Shown piece after piece: positions 1 to 6,822 of a DNA stretch of 43,286 nt. This DNA is from an uncultured Emticicia sp. (lineage in GTDB: Bacteria > Bacteroidota > Bacteroidia > Cytophagales > Spirosomataceae). A model generated the notes under the pieces. It saw only the letters and a list, made by a program, of their open reading frames with translations. It was not told where the DNA came from and made no database searches. The translations under genes were made by a program, and so were the position numbers. Positions within the stretch are counted from its first letter, which is position 1, and each line of letters starts with the position of its first letter. The stretch covers positions 1-43,286 of the forward strand of contig NZ_CALCZQ010000064.1 in the NCBI RefSeq assembly GCF_937903345.1. The letters run 5' to 3'.

Positions 1-276
1 TCTCCTTTTTTTATAAAATACCTTCTTGAGAAGGTTTGGGGCGGGAAACGCTTTCTTTGAATCCCTACACGGTCACAAAGGAGAATAGCAAACGCTGTTC
101 TCCTTTTTTTATAAAATACCTTCTTGAGAAGGTTTGGGGCGGGAAACGCTTTCATTGAATCCCTACGCGGGCACAAAGGAGAATAGCAAACCCTGTTCTC
201 CTTTTTTTATAAAATACCTTCTTGAGAAGGTTTAGGGCGGGAAACGCTTTCTTTGAATCACTACGCAGGCACAAAG
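1..276. repeat. 98-bp direct tandem repeat array, about 2.8 copies, cut by the window edge
   Basis: The start of the unit recurs at 1, 99 and 197, an exact 98-bp period with only a few substitutions. Each copy holds the perfect palindrome ACCTTCTTGAGAAGGT (20-35, 118-133, 216-231). The junctions between copies carry a hairpin with stem AAAGGAGAATAGC, loop AAAC and a matching arm that runs into seven T (77-110, and again from 175). This has the form of a Rho-independent terminator on the + strand. The third copy decays after CACAAAG at about 276, without the hairpin. No open frame spans the unit. The array continues left of the window, so its copy number is unknown. It could be a tandem small-RNA array, or amplification of a terminator-containing intergenic segment. 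Confidence 0.9.
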
Positions 277-411
277 ACTAATAGATTTGCTTACATTTTT
301 GAATTTATAACTATTTCATTTTCATAGTACTTTATCAATTTGAGTCACTTCTAAAGCGATCAAATTTGTTTAGGAACAAAAAACAATATTTTATTTTGCA
401 AAAAATAGCCC

Positions 412-460
412 TAAAAGTAAAAGAGTCGTTGAGCAAAACCCAACGACTCTTTTACTTTTA
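412..460 (-). terminator. Terminator downstream of carB, nearly symmetric
   Basis: A perfect 20-bp inverted repeat, TAAAAGTAAAAGAGTCGTTG (412-431) and its complement (441-460), closes a 9-base loop. It lies about 70 bp after the carB stop. The outer stem is A/T only, so it could end transcription from either side. Confidence 0.8.
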
Positions 461-507
461 TATTAGACCTATTCTTTAACGGCTAATCTTCGCGATTATT
501 CCACAAC

Positions 508-535
508 GGCTAATCCTTAGCGGCTAATCCTTAGC
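508..535. repeat. Tandem 14-mer overlapping the carB stop codon
   Basis: GGCTAATCCTTAGC occurs twice head to tail (508-521, 522-535). A diverged start of it lies near 481. The second copy contains the carB stop codon (complement of 531-533). Each copy is itself a small hairpin (GCTAA/TTAGC). Confidence 0.75.
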
Positions 536-3374
536 GGCTCAAGTAAAGGTTTCTTTCTGAATAAACTTTCAAGAAGAAATCATCGGTCAAATCATCAATG
601 AAATAAATCCCTTCACCTGTCGATTTCATTTCTGGGCCGAGTTCCTTATTTACATTCGGGAATTTATTGAACGAGAATACTGGAATCTTGATCGCATATC
701 CTTTTTTTACAGGGTTAAAATCAAAATCGGTTACTTTTTTCTCGCCCAACATTACTTTCGTTGCGTAATTAACGTAAGGCTCTTGGTAGGCTTTACAGAT
801 AAACGGCACTGTACGAGAAGCACGAGGATTAGCTTCGATCACATAAACTTTCTCGTTTTTAATCGCAAACTGAATATTGATTAATCCAACCGTATTCAAT
901 CCTACGGCAATTTTACGCGTATATTCCTCAATTTGGGCGAGTACTGCTTCACTCAAATCAAAGGTTGGAAGTAAAGCATAAGAATCGCCAGAGTGAATAC
1001 CTGCTGGCTCAATATGCTCCATGATTCCGATGATATAGACATTTTCACCATCACAAATGGCATCTGCTTCAGCTTCAATCGCATTTTCAAGAAAGTGGTC
1101 AATTAGTATATTATTATCAGGAATCTCGTTCAAGATTTTCACAACATGTTGCTCCAGTTCTTGTTCGTTGATAACAATTTTCATGCTTTGTCCACCCAAA
1201 ACGTAACTCGGACGAACTAATAATGGGAAACCTAAACCACGAGAAACCTCAACTGCGTGGTCGGCCGTCCGAACTGTGGCAAACAATGGATAAGCAATAT
1301 CCATTTCTTTTAATCTTTGCGAGAAACGACCCCTATCTTCGGCCAAATCAAGGGCATCATACGATGTTCCGATGATTTTAATGCCGTATTTAGTGAGTTT
1401 TTCAGCCATTTTCAAGGCAGTTTGACCACCCAACTGTACAATTACACCTTCTGGTTTTTCGTGTTGAATAATGTCATAAACGTGTTCCCAGAAAACAGGT
1501 TCAAAGTATAATTTATCCGCAATATCAGGGTCAGTCGAAACCGTTTCAGGGTTACAGTTCACCATAATTGCCTCGTATCCACATTCTTTTGCTGCCAAAA
1601 TTCCGTGAACACATGAATAATCAAACTCAATACCTTGTCCAATACGGTTAGGGCCTGAGCCTAATACTATCACTTTCTTTTTATTAGAACTTATTGACTC
1701 GTTATCAAGATTATCGAGTGAGGTACTAAAAGTAGAATAGAAATATGGTGTTTTAGCTTCAAACTCAGCCGCACAAGTATCGACACACTTGTAAATACGA
1801 TGAATTTTCTGCTCGATACGTTTATTGAAAACCTGACTTTCTTTACAATTTAGTAAATGTGCAATTTGGCGGTCGGCGTAGCCTTTTTGCTTGGCAGTCA
1901 ATAATAATTCTTTAGAAATATCATCAATCGAAACCTGCTCAATTTCTTTTTCGAGCAAAATCATTTCCTCGATTTGACGCAAGAACCACTTATCAATTTT
2001 AGTAAGATTCTGAATTGTTTTGAACGAAAGCCCAGCCTTAAAAGCATCATAAATGTGAAACAAACGATTCCAAGATGGATTGGCCAAAGATTTCTTTAAA
2101 GCCTCTTGGTCTTTTAATTCTTTACCATCTGCACCTAAACCATTTCGTTTGATTTCGAGTGACTGACAAGCCTTTTGTAGTGCTTCTTGGAAATTACGAC
2201 CGATACCCATTGTTTCACCAACCGATTTCATTTGTAAACCAAGTGAGCGGTCACAACCTGGGAATTTATCGAAGTTCCAACGTGGAATTTTAACGATTAC
2301 ATAGTCGATTGCTGGTTCAAAATAGGCCGATGTACTTCCTGTAATAGGGTTTATCAACTCATCGAGATTATATCCAATCGCCATTTTAGCCGCGATTTTT
2401 GCAATCGGATAACCCGTTGCTTTCGATGCCAATGCCGACGAGCGAGAAACTCGTGGGTTGATTTCGATAGCGATGATTTCATCGGTTTCTGGATGAAGCG
2501 AAAACTGAACATTACATCCACCCGCAAACTGTCCGATTGCATTCATCATTTTGATCGCCATGTCACGCATTTTCTGATAAACTGTATCAGGCAAAGTCAT
2601 GGCAGGGGCAACTGTGATAGAATCACCTGTATGAACACCCATGGGGTCAAAGTTCTCGATTGTACAGATGATTACGATATTTCCGAGATTATCTCTCAAT
2701 AATTCTAATTCAAACTCTTTCCAGCCCATAATTGACTGCTCGACCAACACTTCATGTACTGGCGACGCATGCAATCCATTATTAAGAGCTTTATCAAATT
2801 CTTCTGGAGAGTTTACAAAACCACCACCTGTTCCGCCAAGTGTATATGAAGGGCGAATAACCAATGGAAAACCGATTTCTTGAGCAATTTCTTTTCCTTC
2901 CAAGAAAGAGCGAGCCGTTCGGCCTTTACAAACACCTACGCCAATTTCAAGCATTTTTAGTCTAAATTGCTCACGGTCTTCGGTGGTTTCGATGGCTTTT
3001 ATATCAACACCTATTAACTTAACGCCATATTTTTTCCAAACACCTGCTTTGTCACAATCAATGGCTAAATTGAGAGCAGTTTGACCTCCCATCGTTGGCA
3101 AAACAGCATCAATAGGCCGACCCATCGCTTTATGTTTTTCCAAGATTTCTACGATCGATTTTTTCTCCAGAGGTTTTAGATAAACAAAATCGGCATTGAG
3201 GGGGTCGGTCATGATAGTGGCTGGATTTGAGTTGATCAAACTTACCTCTATGCCTTCTTCTCGAAGCGACCTTGCGGCTTGTGAACCAGAGTAATCAAAT
3301 TCACAGGCCTGACCAATAACGATAGGGCCAGAGCCGATAATTAGAATTGACTTAAGATTGGGATTTTTTGGCAT
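531..3374 (-). CDS. carB: Carbamoyl-phosphate synthase large subunit, lacking the C-terminal MGS domain
   Basis: CarB makes carbamoyl phosphate from bicarbonate, ammonia supplied by CarA, and two ATP, for pyrimidine and arginine synthesis in the cytoplasm. The two homologous halves are clear: GSGPIVIGQACEFDYSG at residues 14-30 and GSGPNRIGQGIEFDYS at 572-587, each followed by an ATP-grasp domain (about 130-335 and 680-880). The NPRVSRSSAL and NPRASRTVP metal/ATP motifs are intact. The protein is 947 aa and ends shortly after EMKSTGEGIYFIDD. The family form with the methylglyoxal-synthase-like allosteric domain is about 1070 aa, so that domain is missing. A short form is, as I recall, common in Flavobacteriia and Cytophagia. 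No carA is adjacent. Transcription is monocistronic, with a terminator at 412-460. The ATG start is well placed. Confidence 0.97.
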   Translation of the reverse strand: MPKNPNLKSILIIGSGPIVIGQACEFDYSGSQAARSLREEGIEVSLINSNPATIMTDPLNADFVYLKPLEKKSIVEILEKHKAMGRPIDAVLPTMGGQTALNLAIDCDKAGVWKKYGVKLIGVDIKAIETTEDREQFRLKMLEIGVGVCKGRTARSFLEGKEIAQEIGFPLVIRPSYTLGGTGGGFVNSPEEFDKALNNGLHASPVHEVLVEQSIMGWKEFELELLRDNLGNIVIICTIENFDPMGVHTGDSITVAPAMTLPDTVYQKMRDMAIKMMNAIGQFAGGCNVQFSLHPETDEIIAIEINPRVSRSSALASKATGYPIAKIAAKMAIGYNLDELINPITGSTSAYFEPAIDYVIVKIPRWNFDKFPGCDRSLGLQMKSVGETMGIGRNFQEALQKACQSLEIKRNGLGADGKELKDQEALKKSLANPSWNRLFHIYDAFKAGLSFKTIQNLTKIDKWFLRQIEEMILLEKEIEQVSIDDISKELLLTAKQKGYADRQIAHLLNCKESQVFNKRIEQKIHRIYKCVDTCAAEFEAKTPYFYSTFSTSLDNLDNESISSNKKKVIVLGSGPNRIGQGIEFDYSCVHGILAAKECGYEAIMVNCNPETVSTDPDIADKLYFEPVFWEHVYDIIQHEKPEGVIVQLGGQTALKMAEKLTKYGIKIIGTSYDALDLAEDRGRFSQRLKEMDIAYPLFATVRTADHAVEVSRGLGFPLLVRPSYVLGGQSMKIVINEQELEQHVVKILNEIPDNNILIDHFLENAIEAEADAICDGENVYIIGIMEHIEPAGIHSGDSYALLPTFDLSEAVLAQIEEYTRKIAVGLNTVGLINIQFAIKNEKVYVIEANPRASRTVPFICKAYQEPYVNYATKVMLGEKKVTDFDFNPVKKGYAIKIPVFSFNKFPNVNKELGPEMKSTGEGIYFIDDLTDDFFLKVYSERNLYLSR

Positions 3375-3410
3375 TTTTTCTTAGAAGGGGGTTTCGATTA
3401 CTACACGGTT

Positions 3411-3432
3411 CGTCGCTGCGACGTTTAAACGT
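3411..3432. promoter_or_regulatory. Overlapping palindromes in the carB 5' leader
   Basis: CGTCGCTGCGACG (3411-3423) is a 6-bp stem with a 1-base centre. It overlaps the perfect palindrome ACGTTTAAACGT (3421-3432). Both lie between the carB start codon and the proposed -7 box, so they would be in or next to the leader. This could be an operator. No regulator is recognised. Confidence 0.35.
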
Positions 3433-3445
3433 GACTATCGAAGGA

Positions 3446-3453
3446 CAAAGATA
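3446..3453 (-). promoter_or_regulatory. Candidate carB -7 box
   Basis: On the minus strand this reads TATCTTTG, an exact match to the Bacteroidota -7 consensus TAnnTTTG, 72 bp before the carB ATG. No TTG is present at the usual distance upstream, so the call is weak. Confidence 0.3.
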
Positions 3454-3626
3454 AGATAGTTTTTTTATTTATTCATTTAACAAAACCTATAATCTTAGAA
3501 TAGTACAACAAAAAAGCCTTATAATTAATTTTGTTGCAATTAATTTTATTGTGAATTCTCCTTGAGTAAAAATATTTTACAAACTTAAAAAAAGCAATTT
3601 ACTTACATTATGTATTTTTCTAAAAA

Positions 3627-3657
3627 TTGTGTGCTTTTGAAAGCTAAAGTATTTTGG
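3627..3657 (+). promoter_or_regulatory. Candidate promoter of the short-ORF transcript
   Basis: TTG (3627-3629), 20 bp, then TATTTTGG (3650-3657), one mismatch from TAnnTTTG. The expected start is near 3664. The palindrome ATAGTTAACTAT (3689-3700) follows, between promoter and ORF. Apart from the short ORF, nothing else is seen in the 647-bp gap after carB. Confidence 0.4.
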
Positions 3658-3717
3658 TATTATTAATCGACAAATTTAAAAATAGTTAATAGTTAACTAT
3701 AAATTTAAGATACAACG

Positions 3718-3780
3718 ATGAACTCGTTAACAAATACCATCTACAACTTATTGAAACAATTAAAACCAAAATGGTTTTAA
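3718..3780 (+). CDS. Possible 20-residue peptide, function unknown
   Basis: ATG to TAA encodes MNSLTNTIYNLLKQLKPKWF: a short amphipathic stretch with a basic, aromatic end. It lies in a 647-bp gap between carB and a membrane protein gene. It is preceded by a promoter-like pair (3627-3657) and followed by an inverted repeat ending in seven T (3826-3897). It matches no leader peptide I know, and it has no run of codons for one amino acid that would suggest attenuation. It could be a real small protein, the coding part of a dual-function RNA, or chance. The boxed-in arrangement is the main support. Confidence 0.35.
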   Translation: MNSLTNTIYNLLKQLKPKWF

Positions 3781-3825
3781 AAACATATTTTTAAGATATT
3801 AAAATGCCAATAAACAACTACATTT

Positions 3826-3897
3826 ACTAGCATTTTGCAAAATTGGGTATCTCTTGCTAGTTCTTTTGAAAATGTAGGAGATGCTAGTTTTTTTATT
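3826..3897 (+). terminator. Possible terminator after the 20-codon ORF
   Basis: ACTAGC (3826-3831) pairs with GCTAGT (3883-3888), directly followed by a T-rich tract. Inside, ATCTC (3849-3853) can pair with GAGAT (3878-3882). The loop is long, so this is a weaker hairpin than the others in the window. Confidence 0.35.
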
Positions 3898-4021
3898 TAA
3901 ACAAAATATTGAGGCTTAATTATAAAAAAATAATACAATTTTGTTTCTGTTTATCGCTTAAACACCTAGATTGCACGCAAGATTTATTTCTTTATATCAT
4001 TTAAGAAGTTACATTATAAAA

Positions 4022-5670
4022 ATGATTTCTTTTGATGCCTCCCCTGTACTATATAATATAGGCGGGATTATTATTTTTACTTCAACTGCATTATTCGCCA
4101 TCTCGCCATCTTTGCCTGATCAAAGGTATAAAAAGAATTGTTTGATTTGGATTGCATTTTTATTTCAGATGTTTCTATTGGTTTATTTAAGATTACCAAT
4201 TATTGTATTCAACCAAGCACTAAATCCAGATGAAAATTTATTTCTGGCTGGAGCAATGACACTCGCAGAGTCGCCTCTTTACTGGGAATCGGTCGATGGT
4301 TGTACAAGTGGGCCGTTTAATTTTTATATATTAAATGTTTTCTGTGAAATCTTCAAACAGCCTTATGATTACATCTCTGCTCGAATGATTGGCATAATCT
4401 TACTAACAGGGAGTTTTTTATTTAGTTTTTTTGCACTTAGATCTGCATTTACAGCATCAATTGCTCTTTTAAGCCTTTTTCCAGCTGCCACATTTTTGGG
4501 CTTAACCAAACATTGGGATTTTGTGAATTTCAGTAGTGAACACCTGCCTATATTTTTGTTGAGTATAATGCTCCATCTTTTTACATCTATTTACAAAGGC
4601 AAATTACCAATCAATATAAGGCAAGTATTTTTATTCGGGCTAATGGCTGGCTGTGTAATGTTTACAAAATTACAAGCAATTCCGATTGCATTTTGCTTAA
4701 CAATAATTGGATATTATCTTATAAAAAACGGCATAACAATGATTTTTTGAAAAATTCTTTCATACTAACGATTGCTGGAATATTACCATTAGTGGCCTTT
4801 GTCCTGATTGGATATAAATATAATTTTCTTGATAAAATTTGGATTTTCTACATTAAAAACAATCTCGTTTATGGCAATCAAAGTTATGGATTATTGCACA
4901 ATATTTATGTTTCGTTCAGTGACCCAATCAACTTTTTTATACGTGTTTTATTCTTACTTTCAATAATATTACTTATTTATAGTGTGTTATTCAAACGCCA
5001 ATTTAAACCAAACTTGCTTGATTTATTATTGGCATCGTTTATCATGAGCACAGTCGCATCAGTTTATAAAACTGGATTTATTTTTCATCATTATCTTTTA
5101 TTTTTTATTTTTCCGATTGTCTTTCTATTTGCCTTTTTACTCAATATCGTTACAAAATATTCTAAAAATTATTTAACTATTGGACTATCTTTAATTGCAA
5201 CATTTTATGCAGTTGCCCAAACATCATCTAATCCTTTCACTAATGACTTTATTAGTTCTAATAAACCACTAAGACCATTGACAATGACAGAAACTGGTCG
5301 GCAGATTTTAAAATATTCATATCCTAATGAATCGCTTGTAGTTTGGGGTGATGATGGGAGGTTATATCTAGAAACAAAACGTATTCAAGGTATTAGATGG
5401 AGTAATACACATTGGGGAATGTATAGTGATTCAATACAAAAAAACTTCCAAAAGGAATTTATCATGGAATTAAAAGAAAAACCATTCCCAGTCTTTGTAG
5501 ATGCTCACCCCACTAAAAACACCTTCATGACTCGAGATAAACTTGGATACGAAACCAACAAAGTATTAAAAGAACACATTAACTCAAAGTATCAATTTAT
5601 TGGTGAATTTGATGAGCAGAGAGTTTTTGTTTATAAAGAAAGGTTAAAGCAAATGAATGGTGAGAAGTAA
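4022..5670 (+). pseudogene. Polytopic GT-C-type membrane protein, split by a -1 frameshift
   Basis: Two overlapping frames together make one protein of about 550 aa. The first half runs from ATG 4022 to a stop at 4748-4750; an upstream in-frame TTG at 3971 is less likely. The second half is open from about 4693 to 5670 in the -1 frame. The product has many hydrophobic segments, and an early periplasmic loop with NPDENLFLAGAMTL followed by WESVDGCTSGPFNFY. That layout resembles GT-C-fold glycosyltransferases (PMT/ArnT-like), where acidic residues in the first loop act in catalysis. A soluble C-terminal part (about 90 aa) follows the last membrane segment. The shift can occur at A_AAA_AAC (4723-4729), which joins the halves smoothly, or at the six T at 4743-4748. 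It is most simply a frameshift mutation or a sequencing error; programmed frameshifting is possible. Exact substrate unknown. Confidence 0.75.
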
Positions 5671-5673
5671 AGC

Positions 5674-5709
5674 AAAAATGCCTTCCGTTTTCAAAAACAT
5701 GGCATTTTT
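5674..5709. terminator. Bidirectional terminator between convergent genes
   Basis: AAAAATGCC (5674-5682) and GGCATTTTT (5701-5709) form a stem with A and T tails on both sides. It ends the GT-C-type gene on the + strand and the lipoprotein gene on the - strand. Confidence 0.85.
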
Positions 5710-6432
5710 TTATTTAACGACAATATTTTTCTGTTCGATTAAAGAAAGAAGAGAATCTTTACCAGCAATAAATGCTTTATCATATTGGTATGCGTGCAGC
5801 GTAGTATCGGTGATAGCAAAGTTTTCATAATCTTGAAAAACAATTCCTCCAACAGTTTGACGGTTTTTAACACGACGAAATCTGGGTCCGCCATTGGTGT
5901 ATGCCAAATAATCTATCAGATGCGTGTTTTGGTTGAACCAATAGCAATAAACATCTTCAAAATCTTTGCCACCACCTTCTTTATCGAACCATACTTTTAC
6001 TTTATCATATTTTTGATTAGCTATTTCGATTTCTCCGAGATACTCAAGATTTACTGCTTTATCTGTCAGTTTGTAGGGCAAGAGCACAAAATAGGCGATC
6101 GAATTTACAGCATTAGTATATTTCGAAATGTCCTTTTCTGATAAAGAAACTTGATTTCCATTGATTAAACGAAAAAGGCCATTGTTATTTACAACATCCC
6201 ATATATCATTATTTGCACTATCTTTTGAAATGCGTTCATATTGAAATTCACCTCCTTTATGCATCAGTTTTATATGAAACTTACGAAAATCAAATTCGGC
6301 CGTAAATTTTTCATACATTGTTCCACCGTGTGCTTCGATACTTTTATCGACAATTTTACGGGCTTTATCATTTTTGTCTTTGCAAGACACAAAGCAAACA
6401 CTAAATATTAAAACAATAATATATTTTATCAT
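5710..6432 (-). CDS. Lipoprotein resembling the DUF6503 family
   Basis: A 240-aa protein with a short lipoprotein signal peptide: a hydrophobic stretch, then a lipobox ending at Cys17 (CFVSC). It is therefore probably anchored in the outer or inner membrane facing the periplasm. The mature part begins KARKIVDKSIEAHGG and goes on with FEYER-like segments, the pattern I recall for DUF6503 lipoproteins of Bacteroidota, whose role is unknown. The beta-rich, LolA-like feel of the sequence is an impression only. It is downstream of mutS and the small protein at 6511-6780 on the same strand, but separated by a paired hairpin element, so it may be a separate unit. Terminator at 5674-5709. Confidence 0.8.
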   Translation of the reverse strand: MIKYIIVLIFSVCFVSCKDKNDKARKIVDKSIEAHGGTMYEKFTAEFDFRKFHIKLMHKGGEFQYERISKDSANNDIWDVVNNNGLFRLINGNQVSLSEKDISKYTNAVNSIAYFVLLPYKLTDKAVNLEYLGEIEIANQKYDKVKVWFDKEGGGKDFEDVYCYWFNQNTHLIDYLAYTNGGPRFRRVKNRQTVGGIVFQDYENFAITDTTLHAYQYDKAFIAGKDSLLSLIEQKNIVVK

Positions 6433-6442
6433 GGTTTAAAGT

Positions 6443-6499
6443 ACAATTCATCGAATTGTGTATTTGAATGTATCACAAACCACAATTGAGTGAATTGTG
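6443..6499. repeat. Paired AATTG hairpins, inverted copies (REP/BIME-like)
   Basis: Two hairpins: ACAATTC-ATC-GAATTGT (6443-6459) and CACAATT-GAGTG-AATTGTG (6481-6499). The reverse complement of the second resembles the first, so the pair is itself an inverted arrangement. Similar structures occur at 40359-40412, 41235-41279 and 32491-32510, always between genes. Confidence 0.6.
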
Positions 6500-6510
6500 C
6501 AATTATATTA

Positions 6511-6780
6511 TTAAAAATACGATGTTATTACCTCTTGAATCTTGCTCATTGGCACAATCAATGGCTTTTTGGTGATAGTTATTTCGACTTTCGTTTGAGG
6601 ACTATTTGTGGCTGAAACAACCTTATAATTGCCATTTACAGCCCCAATAAGTGTTTTTAAACTAAACGAACCGGTGCTGGCATTTCCTTGAAAAATTCCA
6701 CCTTTGTTCTGAATTGCTTTTGTTGCATTTACTATGAATTCATTTGACGAACCTGGGTAGTCAATGTTGAATGAGGCCAT
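6511..6780 (-). CDS. Small hypothetical protein following mutS
   Basis: An 89-aa protein without a signal peptide or membrane segment. It begins MASFNIDYPGSSNEFI and has a glycine-rich GGIFQGNASTGSFSLKT stretch, a predicted beta segment VEITITKKP, and ends with a helix (PMSKIQEVI). I have seen similar small proteins annotated as hypothetical in Bacteroidota; their role is unknown. The gene starts 42 bp after the mutS stop on the same strand and is probably co-transcribed. Nothing in the sequence ties it to DNA repair. The coherent composition and tight spacing support it as a real gene. Confidence 0.7.
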   Translation of the reverse strand: MASFNIDYPGSSNEFIVNATKAIQNKGGIFQGNASTGSFSLKTLIGAVNGNYKVVSATNSPQTKVEITITKKPLIVPMSKIQEVITSYF

Positions 6781-6822
6781 ATTGGTTTATTGGTTATCGG
6801 AAAATTGGTGATTGTTTGTCTT

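Noticed and set aside
1..276. CRISPR array
   Set aside because: The 98-bp units are near identical over their whole length. There are no variable spacers and no cas genes in the window.
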